Positions 7,420-13,938 of a DNA stretch of 15,156 nt are shown one piece after another. Under the pieces are notes generated by a model, which was given only the letters and a program-made list of their open reading frames with translations, did not search any database and was not told the origin of the DNA. The stretch's first letter is position 1; each line of letters begins with the position of its first letter. The stretch is from positions 1-15,156 of the forward strand of contig CAKRPI010000052.1 of assembly GCA_934376945.1 (NCBI GenBank), in the 5' to 3' direction. This DNA comes from an uncultured Lachnospiraceae bacterium (GTDB lineage Bacteria > Bacillota > Clostridia > Lachnospirales > Lachnospiraceae). The position numbers and the translations under genes are program-made.

Positions 7420-8160
7420 ATGATAACAATCGAAAGCTATTCATCAGAGGGCGGCAGAGCTGCCAACGAGGATACCTGTCTGTACTGCAGCTATGAAAAA
7501 AATCTCGTGTTTGTTCTTGCGGACGGACTTGGCGGTCATGGAGACGGCAAACGGGCTTCCGAAACGGCATGTGGGGAACTCATTCTGTGTGGCGCGGATA
7601 ATGAGGAGGTTACCGGCGAAAAGCTGGTTCAGGCATTTGATGCGGCAAATCAGAAGATTCTTAAGCAGCAGGAAAATGAGTACCATATGAAGACGACGGC
7701 TGTATATCTGTGCATCAGCGCGGATCATGCCATCTGGGCGCATATCGGAGACAGCAGGCTGTACCACTTTTACAATGGGAAACTGGAGCATTATACCCTG
7801 GATCACAGTATTGCACAGGTGGCGGTGAGTTTGGGGGAAATCAGCCGGGAGGACATGCCGAAGTATCCGGGGCGCAGCAAGATCTTCCATGCATTGGGGA
7901 CGGTGGATGAGCAGCTGAAGTCGATCAGGGAAATTTCACTGGAGCCAGGAGCGCATGCGTTTTTGCTCTGCTCTGACGGTGTGTGGGAGCTGCTTTCTGA
8001 TGAGCTGCTCACAGAGTTTCTGTCTCGGGCGGCGACGGCGCAGGAGTGGATCACTTTGATCCGTCAGACCGTGGAGGAGCGCATGCCGAAAGATCACGAC
8101 AACAATTCTGCGATTGCCGTAATGCTGCAGAGGAAGGAGCAGGGTGCGCCTGCAACATGA
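7420..8160 (+). CDS. PP2C-type Ser/Thr protein phosphatase (second of two)
   Basis: A second PPM/PP2C phosphatase of 246 residues. Motifs: AANEDT with Asp18, FVLADGLGGHGDG with Asp35-Gly36, KTTAVYL (91-97), HIGDSRLYHF (108-117), LDHSIAQ (127-133), LLCSDGVWELL with Asp186-Gly187, and DHDNNSAIAV with Asp227-Asn228. All metal ligands are present, and the DHSIAQ and DGVWELL wording is closer to standard PrpC/Stp enzymes than the first phosphatase, which has lost the DHS motif. The two therefore probably differ in substrate. The ATG at 7420 follows aaaggaaagg (7403-7412). It lies 28 bases after the kinase-FHA gene, giving the order phosphatase-kinase-phosphatase in the middle of the array. Confidence 0.95.
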   Translation: MITIESYSSEGGRAANEDTCLYCSYEKNLVFVLADGLGGHGDGKRASETACGELILCGADNEEVTGEKLVQAFDAANQKILKQQENEYHMKTTAVYLCISADHAIWAHIGDSRLYHFYNGKLEHYTLDHSIAQVAVSLGEISREDMPKYPGRSKIFHALGTVDEQLKSIREISLEPGAHAFLLCSDGVWELLSDELLTEFLSRAATAQEWITLIRQTVEERMPKDHDNNSAIAVMLQRKEQGAPAT

Positions 8161-8203
8161 CTTATATGAGCGAGTCGGCTGCTGCGCGGAAAAGAGGAAG
8201 AGG

Positions 8204-9601
8204 ATGAAAAGATACGGGAAGAGAAAATGGGTGCTGCTGATTGCGGCACTGCTTTGCATGGTACTTGGCGGTACCCCTGCGGCTGCGGATGAAGCGACCG
8301 TGAACAAGGCGAGAAGTGGTGTCGTCCGGATTATTGCAGTTACGGAAGAAAACGGAAGAATAACCGGTTTTGCAGTTGGGTCCGGATTTGGAGTCGGAGA
8401 GGCCGGTAAACCGACGGATACCTTTGTGACAAACTGGCATGTGGTGACGGATTCTTACGGAAATCCGTCAAAGCTTTATCTGATTTTGACGGATGATGCC
8501 GTTGAGGGAGAATATGAGGAGTCCACATCCGGGAGCGGTTTTCTTAAGCTGAATCTGGATTATGATAAACTGGTGCCATGTACGGTCGTGGATATGGCAG
8601 ATCAATATCCGGATGTGGCAGTCATAAAAGCTGACCGTGTTGTAGAGGAACGGATTGCACTGCCTCTGATGCATACAGAGGAGGCAAAAGAGGCGCAGAA
8701 GGTGTATGCACTCGGCTTTCCGGCAGATGCGGATCATTATTCCGATCAAATTTATGATACGGACGGAGAGACTTATAAAAGGTATACACAGAATACCCCT
8801 GGTTCCGTGGAGAGTGTTGTTTCCACCGATGGAACAATCTCGCGTTTTACAATTCTGGCAAATGCAGATGACAGTAAGGTGATTCAGAGTACGGCAGAGA
8901 TCAATCACGGAAATTCCGGCGGACCTCTGATTACGGAGGATGGGGCGGTAATCGGAATCAATACGTACGGGATCGGGGATTCTTTTTATTCGACAGCAAT
9001 TTACATTGATTATGCGATGGAGATGCTGGATGCAAACGGGATTTCGTATGATCAGTATAAAGCAACGTTCCGTTTCCCGGACTGGGCCATTCCGTTGGCA
9101 CTTGTGGTTGTTTTCGCAGTCGTTGCCGTGATCTTGCTGGTGTGCCGCCAGAAAAAGCTGCGCGAAGAGCAGGAACAGCAGCGCAGAGAACAGTTGAAGC
9201 AGGGGGAAGCGCAGAAGGAGCAGATCCGAAAACTGGAAGAAGAGCTGAAAAAGAGTCTGCAGCAGTGGCAGAATAAGGCATCACAAAACGACAGCGGCTA
9301 CCGTCTGAACGGAATTGCCGGTGTGTTTTCCAGACGGCGGTTTGCCATTGGCAATGAGGTAACGATCGGAAGAGGAAACAACTGCCAGCTGCGTTATCCG
9401 GCAGATACGAAGGGCGTCAGCAGCCTGCACTGCAAACTGCTTGTAAAAGACGGGATACTGTATGCGATTGACTGCGGTTCCACTTATGGAACATTTACGG
9501 AAAAGGGGAACAAGGTGCCGAAAGACCGGTATGTGCCGCTCGCAGTCGGGGATAAAATCTACTTCGGATCGAAAGCGGAAGGATTTGAGATTTCGAAATA
9601 G
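8204..9601 (+). CDS. Membrane trypsin-like serine protease with coiled coil and cytosolic FHA
   Basis: A 465-residue, HtrA-like protease without a PDZ domain. Parts: signal peptide (1-28, cleavage after PAAA); trypsin-like domain about 30-280 with His79 (TNWHVV), Asp137 (YPDVAVIK) and Ser238 (GNSGGPL), so the triad is intact; a membrane segment (295-313); a charged Gln/Glu/Lys coiled coil (315-356); and an FHA domain (365-465) with G389-R390, S406-x-x-H409 and STYGT (426-430, Tyr428 for the usual Asn). The protease faces outside and the FHA inside. I chose ATG 8204 because the signal peptide starts there, preceded by gaggaagagg. An in-frame GTG at 8144, overlapping the phosphatase gene, would add 20 residues and spoil the signal peptide. 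It could cut misfolded envelope proteins or neighbouring ectodomains; substrate unknown. Confidence 0.92.
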   Translation: MKRYGKRKWVLLIAALLCMVLGGTPAAADEATVNKARSGVVRIIAVTEENGRITGFAVGSGFGVGEAGKPTDTFVTNWHVVTDSYGNPSKLYLILTDDAVEGEYEESTSGSGFLKLNLDYDKLVPCTVVDMADQYPDVAVIKADRVVEERIALPLMHTEEAKEAQKVYALGFPADADHYSDQIYDTDGETYKRYTQNTPGSVESVVSTDGTISRFTILANADDSKVIQSTAEINHGNSGGPLITEDGAVIGINTYGIGDSFYSTAIYIDYAMEMLDANGISYDQYKATFRFPDWAIPLALVVVFAVVAVILLVCRQKKLREEQEQQRREQLKQGEAQKEQIRKLEEELKKSLQQWQNKASQNDSGYRLNGIAGVFSRRRFAIGNEVTIGRGNNCQLRYPADTKGVSSLHCKLLVKDGILYAIDCGSTYGTFTEKGNKVPKDRYVPLAVGDKIYFGSKAEGFEISK

Positions 9602-9627
9602 CGCAGAAAAGGAGACTGAAATTTTTG

Positions 9628-10704
9628 ATGAGAAAAAAGGTAGCATGGATCGCAGCTGCATTTCTTCTGGTGTCCGCCCCGGTTTGCTTTCCCGGTGAGC
9701 CTGTGCGGATATCGGCGCAGGAGACGGAGCGTGCGGAGAGTATAGAGACGGACGCGTCAGAAACGCAGCGCACGGAGAACGCAGAAGCGACTGCAGGAGA
9801 AACGGAGTACGCGGAGAACGCAGAAACGACCGCGGAAGAAACACAGCGTGCGGAGCACATAGGAGCAAATCTGGGAGAAACGGAAGATATCGGCAATACG
9901 ATAGAGGAAACGACCGGAGAGGTTCGCGTTGAGAGCACCGGCACTTCGATGAAGAAGCGGTACCGCGAAGATGGTTCGGAGATCATCGAGACGGAGTCCG
10001 AATCGGAACAAAAGCAGGAATCAGAGAGCGAAACAGTAAAAGAAACACAGCCTGAAACTCAGAGTGTGACAGAAGCCAAAGCGGTGGTGGAGATACCGGC
10101 GGATAATGATGCCGGAAAAACGAGTAGTTTAAGTGGATACCTGAAGTATCTGCTGGCGGTGCTTGGTGTAATTATCGCGCTCCTGATTCTGGCAATCGTG
10201 TTTAAGAACAAAGGCGGAAACAAAGACAAAAGGAAAGACGAAAACAAAGGCAAAAACGAATACAAAGATAAAAATAAAGAGAAGAACAAAGATAAAAACA
10301 AAGACAAAAACGTGTCAGATGGGTATGGGCAGACGAGTATCATAATGCCGAAAATATCGGTGGTCCAGCCTTCGAAAGAGGGAAAAATACGGTCGGTTGT
10401 TTATTTATACGACAGCAGTCACAATGCCGGGCAGAGATTACCTGCCTGTACCATTGAGATACCGGAAAAGGGCAAGGTAATACTCAGATGCAGAGAAGGG
10501 ATGCGTGGAGAAGCTCCGGAAGCGGGCGATGTTCTGGCAATGTGGTATGACCAGGGGCGTTACTGGATCGAAAGATGCCGGACGGAAAATATGCTGAGAT
10601 TTAATGGCCGGGAAATGCAAAAGGGCGAGGTGAGAGCGCTTTATAATGGAGCCGTTCTGGCATTCGATGGGACAATCTACCAGTTTACAGAAGAACAAAA
10701 GTAA
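9628..10704 (+). CDS. Single-pass membrane protein with Thr/Glu stalk, Lys-rich linker and divergent FHA-like end
   Basis: A 358-residue protein of unknown function. Signal peptide about 1-30; an outer region made of five 13-14-residue repeats (33-98, units like TEYAENAETTAEE) and a Ser/Glu/Gln-rich stretch; a membrane segment (174-192); a very Lys/Asp/Asn-rich inner linker (193-228, KDKN units); then a globular end (about 255-355). That end reads like the second half of an FHA domain: RYWIERCRTENMLRFNGRE, then a Gly-containing turn and AVLAFDGTIYQF. The Gly-Arg and Ser-x-x-His motifs are absent, so phosphothreonine binding is doubtful. The outer part has no enzyme-like domain and looks like a stalk. 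Start is ATG 9628 or the adjacent TTG 9625; AAGGAG at 9609-9614 favours neither strongly. It shares its layout with its neighbours. Confidence 0.82.
   Translation: MRKKVAWIAAAFLLVSAPVCFPGEPVRISAQETERAESIETDASETQRTENAEATAGETEYAENAETTAEETQRAEHIGANLGETEDIGNTIEETTGEVRVESTGTSMKKRYREDGSEIIETESESEQKQESESETVKETQPETQSVTEAKAVVEIPADNDAGKTSSLSGYLKYLLAVLGVIIALLILAIVFKNKGGNKDKRKDENKGKNEYKDKNKEKNKDKNKDKNVSDGYGQTSIIMPKISVVQPSKEGKIRSVVYLYDSSHNAGQRLPACTIEIPEKGKVILRCREGMRGEAPEAGDVLAMWYDQGRYWIERCRTENMLRFNGREMQKGEVRALYNGAVLAFDGTIYQFTEEQK
9724..9921 (+). repeat. Five degenerate 39-42-bp repeats encoding a Thr/Glu/Ala-rich stalk
   Basis: Four 13-codon units and one 14-codon unit begin with Thr-Glu or Thr-Gln (TERAES, TQRTEN, TEYAEN, TQRAEH, TEDIGN). 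The DNA units share acggagyrcgcggaga-like cores, a sign of past tandem duplication in the outer stalk. Confidence 0.7.
10204..10311 (+). repeat. Lys/Asp/Asn-rich tetrapeptide-like repeat
   Basis: Repeated aacaaagacaaa-like units encode KDKN and KDKNK motifs directly after the membrane segment. The high positive charge fits a cytosolic, membrane-hugging linker and supports the orientation with the FHA-like end inside. Confidence 0.65.
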
Positions 10705-10718
10705 CAGGAGGATGGAAA

Positions 10719-12464
10719 ATGAAAAGTAGAAGATTTTTTTCCATTTTGATTTTGAGTGTGATGGTGTTTCTTAATCTGATGCCGGTTTCGGCAGCGGCAA
10801 ACAAGCGGATGATTCAGAAGTGTGTTGTGAATAAAAATCTGATACAGCTCTATACGTGCATGGAGGACGGTGAAAAAGAGGAGTATTCGGCAAAGCTTTC
10901 AGACATTGAGCTTCTGGCGCCGACGGTGGAATCCACGGAGCAGGATGCCGTTACCTGGTATGTTCTTCTGGATATTTCAGGCTCGATGCGGGGAACACCG
11001 TTTGACTGTGCAAAGGAAGTTATCCGCACGATTTCGGACAATATGACGGGAGGTGACAATCTGGTCATTTCCACGATGGGCGATATCATCACGCCGTCTC
11101 CGTATATGACGGATCCGGTGGAGATTGCTTCTTATATTGAAAAGCTGGAGGTCACACACGAAGACACAAATCTCTATACCGGAATTGTGAAAAGTATGGA
11201 GGAACTGCTCAGCAATACGCGTGTGAATACGAAGAAATGTCTGATCATTCTCTCGGACGGGCACAACGATCAGGATAAGGGTTCAAATGATGGTTCTACC
11301 GAGAAGGAAGCGACCAGTATCGTAAAAGAGCAGACGATTCCGGTCTTTACGATTGCGACGCTGTATGAGAATCCGTCGAAAGAGGCAAATGAGTATGCGG
11401 AAATCCTTGGAAGCTTTGCGCGGGATTCCGTGGGCGGCAGGCATTACGTTCCGGTGGTGGAAAATATCTCCGGTTCAGACATCGGACGGAGCATTGTAAA
11501 AAATATGCATAAGACAAAGAAACTCACCTTTGACCTGAACCAGCTTTCCAATGACGATCTTCTCCGCCTGGAGCAAAAGGACCGAAATACGCTTACACTG
11601 CGCCTGTCCTGCCTCGTAGATGGGGAAAAGCGGTATGAAGACACCGCGGATCTTTATCGCGATGATCTGGAGGTAAGGGACGTCGCTGCAACGCCTGAGA
11701 CGACGGCAGAAACGGAGCCGCAGACAGAGGCAGAAACGAAGAAGCAGTCGGAAGCGCAGACAAAACCGGCCGCACAGACGGAGTCCGCAGTGCAGGCTGA
11801 AACGGAGTCGGAGACAGAGCAGGTATCGGAGAAAAATGGTTTTTTGAATACAAAGACCATGACAGGACTTGCGGTAGGAGCCGTCGTACTGATTGTTCTT
11901 CTTGTTATTGTGCTTCGGAAAAAGAAGCCAGATGGCAGTATCAGCGAGAACGGTAACAATATCGATGCTGGCGGAAACGGAGAGAACGGCGGCAGTGCTA
12001 CCGTAGGTGTAAACGAAGAGGACAGCGGTAACAGCAATCTCGACGGAAACGGAGAGAATAACGATAATAACGGCACGGATGGAAACGGAGTTGACAGCAC
12101 CCGCGTATTAGACACCCCGGAAACAAATACCGCAGCCGCGCCGCCTGCCTATAAAATGTATATTTTTGTCATCGGTGACAGCAGCCTCCAGTATCAGTAT
12201 CTGTTTGATGCAAATAAAGCGTTTACCCTGGGAAGGGATGACCGGTCTGATATGATACTGATTAAGGAAGACCGGAAGCTGTCCGGCCAGAACTGCCAGC
12301 TGCTTTACGACGGAAAACAGATGTATCTGAAAGATATTTCGACGAACGGTACGGTGGTTGAGGGCGTGAAGCTGATCAAAAATCAGCCGGTGGTTCTCAA
12401 AAATGACAGTAAAGTGCGAATGGGAAGCTACGAATACCGTTTGACCTGGACAAGGAATGAATAA
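10719..12464 (+). CDS. Membrane-anchored VWA-domain protein with cytosolic FHA
   Basis: A 581-residue protein. Signal peptide (about 1-26, cleavage near VSAAA); von Willebrand A domain about 78-265 with an intact metal site (MIDAS): D85-I-S87-G-S89, Thr150 (DTNLYTG) and Asp180 (ILSDGHND); a smaller beta-rich region to about 320; a Thr/Glu/Gln-rich stalk (321-370); a membrane segment (381-399); a Gly/Asn-rich inner linker with GNGENG motifs (410-458); and an FHA domain (478-581) with G505-R506-D507, S522, Asn525 where His is usual, and STNGT (541-545). VWA domains bind protein ligands through a metal, so the outer part probably contacts an envelope or wall protein. AGGAGG at 10706-10711 precedes ATG 10719. 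The STRVLDTPE stretch before the FHA could be another Thr acceptor, which is speculation. Confidence 0.92.
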   Translation: MKSRRFFSILILSVMVFLNLMPVSAAANKRMIQKCVVNKNLIQLYTCMEDGEKEEYSAKLSDIELLAPTVESTEQDAVTWYVLLDISGSMRGTPFDCAKEVIRTISDNMTGGDNLVISTMGDIITPSPYMTDPVEIASYIEKLEVTHEDTNLYTGIVKSMEELLSNTRVNTKKCLIILSDGHNDQDKGSNDGSTEKEATSIVKEQTIPVFTIATLYENPSKEANEYAEILGSFARDSVGGRHYVPVVENISGSDIGRSIVKNMHKTKKLTFDLNQLSNDDLLRLEQKDRNTLTLRLSCLVDGEKRYEDTADLYRDDLEVRDVAATPETTAETEPQTEAETKKQSEAQTKPAAQTESAVQAETESETEQVSEKNGFLNTKTMTGLAVGAVVLIVLLVIVLRKKKPDGSISENGNNIDAGGNGENGGSATVGVNEEDSGNSNLDGNGENNDNNGTDGNGVDSTRVLDTPETNTAAAPPAYKMYIFVIGDSSLQYQYLFDANKAFTLGRDDRSDMILIKEDRKLSGQNCQLLYDGKQMYLKDISTNGTVVEGVKLIKNQPVVLKNDSKVRMGSYEYRLTWTRNE

Positions 12465-12466
12465 GA

Positions 12467-13783
12467 ATGGAAGGAAGAGAGTTATACAATAAGCTTTTGA
12501 CTCATCCGGAATCGGTGACGTGGGCAGATTTCTTTTCAGATTTTTACAGAAGGCATTCGAAGGCAGAGATGGATCGTACCATTTCTGCCGGAAGTCCGAA
12601 CGAACCCAAAAACAGAGACTATCTTCTTCGCGCCTGGCAGAAGCCCTGGCTGTTTTTCCAGGTGCTGAAATATGGGCTGGTCTGCTGTGGCATTATGTAT
12701 GTGATCTTATATCTGATAATTAACTATGTCGGTGCGATCACGGTTCCTGCGATCAATGCGTTTGCAATTTTCACAATGCCGCTTTTATTCCCGATTGTGG
12801 TGCTGATCTTTTTCTGGGAGCTGAATCTTCCGAGAAATATCACACTGCTGAAACTGATCGGAATCTTTCTGGCAGGCGGGTTTCTCTCGATTGCGGCAGG
12901 TGTGATTCTGTTCGATTCAGCAGATGCAAGAATGAGTTCAGCTGCCTTTGCCCCTTTTTTTGAGGAACCGGCAAAGCTTGTGGCGGCAGTCAGTCTGCTG
13001 ATGATGCTGAATAAAAAGCCGGGGTTTCAAATCTGCGGATTGACGGGGCTGGTTGTCGGCGCTGCGGTAGGAGCCGGATTCGGCGGTTTTGAATCTGCCC
13101 AGTATGCGATTAAAATAAACAATGTATTTCATCCTGAATTTTTTGTATATATTAATGAAAATATCCTGATCTATTTATTTCGGAGCGAGCTGTCCCGGGG
13201 AATCTGGGCAGTAGCCGGGCATACCCTGTTCTGTGCGCCGTATGCAGCTGCACTTGCCCTGCATATGGAAGACGGGAAAATCACGGGGAAATCTTTCTGG
13301 AATAAGGATTTTGGACGTGCGTTTGCAGTCAGCTTTATTTCTCATTTTATCTGGAATGGTATCTGCACGCTGCCTGTGTTTATTGTGATTACGGTTGTAC
13401 TCTGGATCAGTACGCTTGGAGTCGTAAAAAAATGCTTTATTCAGTTTTTGCAGGGACAGGAGAGCGTGTCATCCGGCGTGTATTTCCTGCGCGGAACTGC
13501 GGGGCCGTTTGCAGACCGTGAACTGCAGATCCGGCAGACGGTACTTGTCGGGCGAAAAGGCGAGTGCGGGATCTGCCTGCCGAGTCAGACGCCGGGAGTC
13601 AGCGGAATCCACTGCAGGATTGTGTATCAGGAAAATCAGCTGTACATAACGGATGCCGGGTCAACGTACGGTACCTATGTAAATAATGTAAGGATTCAGC
13701 CGAAGGCTTACCAGAAATTAAAAGACGGGGATCAGGTTATGCTGGGATCGAGGGCGGTAGCGTTTGTGGTATGTCAGAGGTGA
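12467..13783 (+). CDS. PrsW-family intramembrane metalloprotease fused to FHA
   Basis: A 438-residue polytopic protein with roughly eight membrane segments between 65 and 320. The PrsW motifs are all visible: Glu166-Glu167 in FFEEPAK, GGFESAQY with Glu209, AGHTLF with His252, and SHFIWN with His293. PrsW of Bacillus subtilis cuts the anti-sigma factor RsiW within the membrane region as the first step of envelope-stress signalling. Here the catalytic part is followed by a cytosolic FHA domain (about 335-438) with G362-R363, S379-x-x-H382 and STYGT (399-403, Tyr401 for Asn), an unusual fusion that would let phosphorylation control where it docks. The soluble N-terminus (1-60) has no known domain. 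It starts two bases after the VWA gene stop. No sigma/anti-sigma pair is present in the window, so the substrate may be one of the single-pass neighbours. Confidence 0.93.
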   Translation: MEGRELYNKLLTHPESVTWADFFSDFYRRHSKAEMDRTISAGSPNEPKNRDYLLRAWQKPWLFFQVLKYGLVCCGIMYVILYLIINYVGAITVPAINAFAIFTMPLLFPIVVLIFFWELNLPRNITLLKLIGIFLAGGFLSIAAGVILFDSADARMSSAAFAPFFEEPAKLVAAVSLLMMLNKKPGFQICGLTGLVVGAAVGAGFGGFESAQYAIKINNVFHPEFFVYINENILIYLFRSELSRGIWAVAGHTLFCAPYAAALALHMEDGKITGKSFWNKDFGRAFAVSFISHFIWNGICTLPVFIVITVVLWISTLGVVKKCFIQFLQGQESVSSGVYFLRGTAGPFADRELQIRQTVLVGRKGECGICLPSQTPGVSGIHCRIVYQENQLYITDAGSTYGTYVNNVRIQPKAYQKLKDGDQVMLGSRAVAFVVCQR

Positions 13784-13938
13784 TAGTGGTACATACGTGA
13801 CGGTGGTACATACGCCTTATCGGGGTGAGAGCATGAGAGAGTATTATTTCGGAAACAGATTTCAAACGAACTCTGAGCCATATGATAGGATGCAGAAAAG
13901 AAGTTAAATATCTGCTTTGGTTAGATGGGAGGAATAGT
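13784..13938 (+). other. 155-base gap with a 12-bp direct repeat and a tiny ORF
   Basis: The gap holds two copies of gtggtacatacg (13786-13797 and 13803-13814), 17 bases apart, and a 24-codon frame (ATG 13833 to TAA 13907) behind ggggtgag. I see no intrinsic terminator. A TATGAT at 13881-13886 resembles a -10 box but has no good -35 partner. The gap is the largest inside the gene series and may mark the boundary between the FHA array and the last secreted protein. Confidence 0.5.
13786..13814 (+). repeat. 12-bp direct repeat, gtggtacatacg x2
   Basis: Two perfect copies with a 17-base period directly follow the PrsW-FHA stop codon. They could be a recent small duplication or a paired regulator site; the period is not a whole number of helix turns, which weakens the operator idea. 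Confidence 0.5.

Noticed and set aside
9628..9690. Lipoprotein signal (lipobox) around Cys20 of the stalk protein
   Set aside because: The residues before the Cys are A-P-V, which does not fit the usual Gly/Ala/Ser at -1; an ordinary signal peptide is more likely.
9281..9868. 195-codon antisense frame over the protease FHA end and the stalk repeats
   Set aside because: Shadow of Thr/Glu repeat codons; no likeness to known proteins and no ribosome binding site.
320..13783. Type VII (ESX) secretion locus, suggested by FHA, kinase and PP2C genes
   Set aside because: No WXG100 protein, EssC-type ATPase, YukD or EsaA-like gene is present in the window; FHA and kinase genes alone do not show it.
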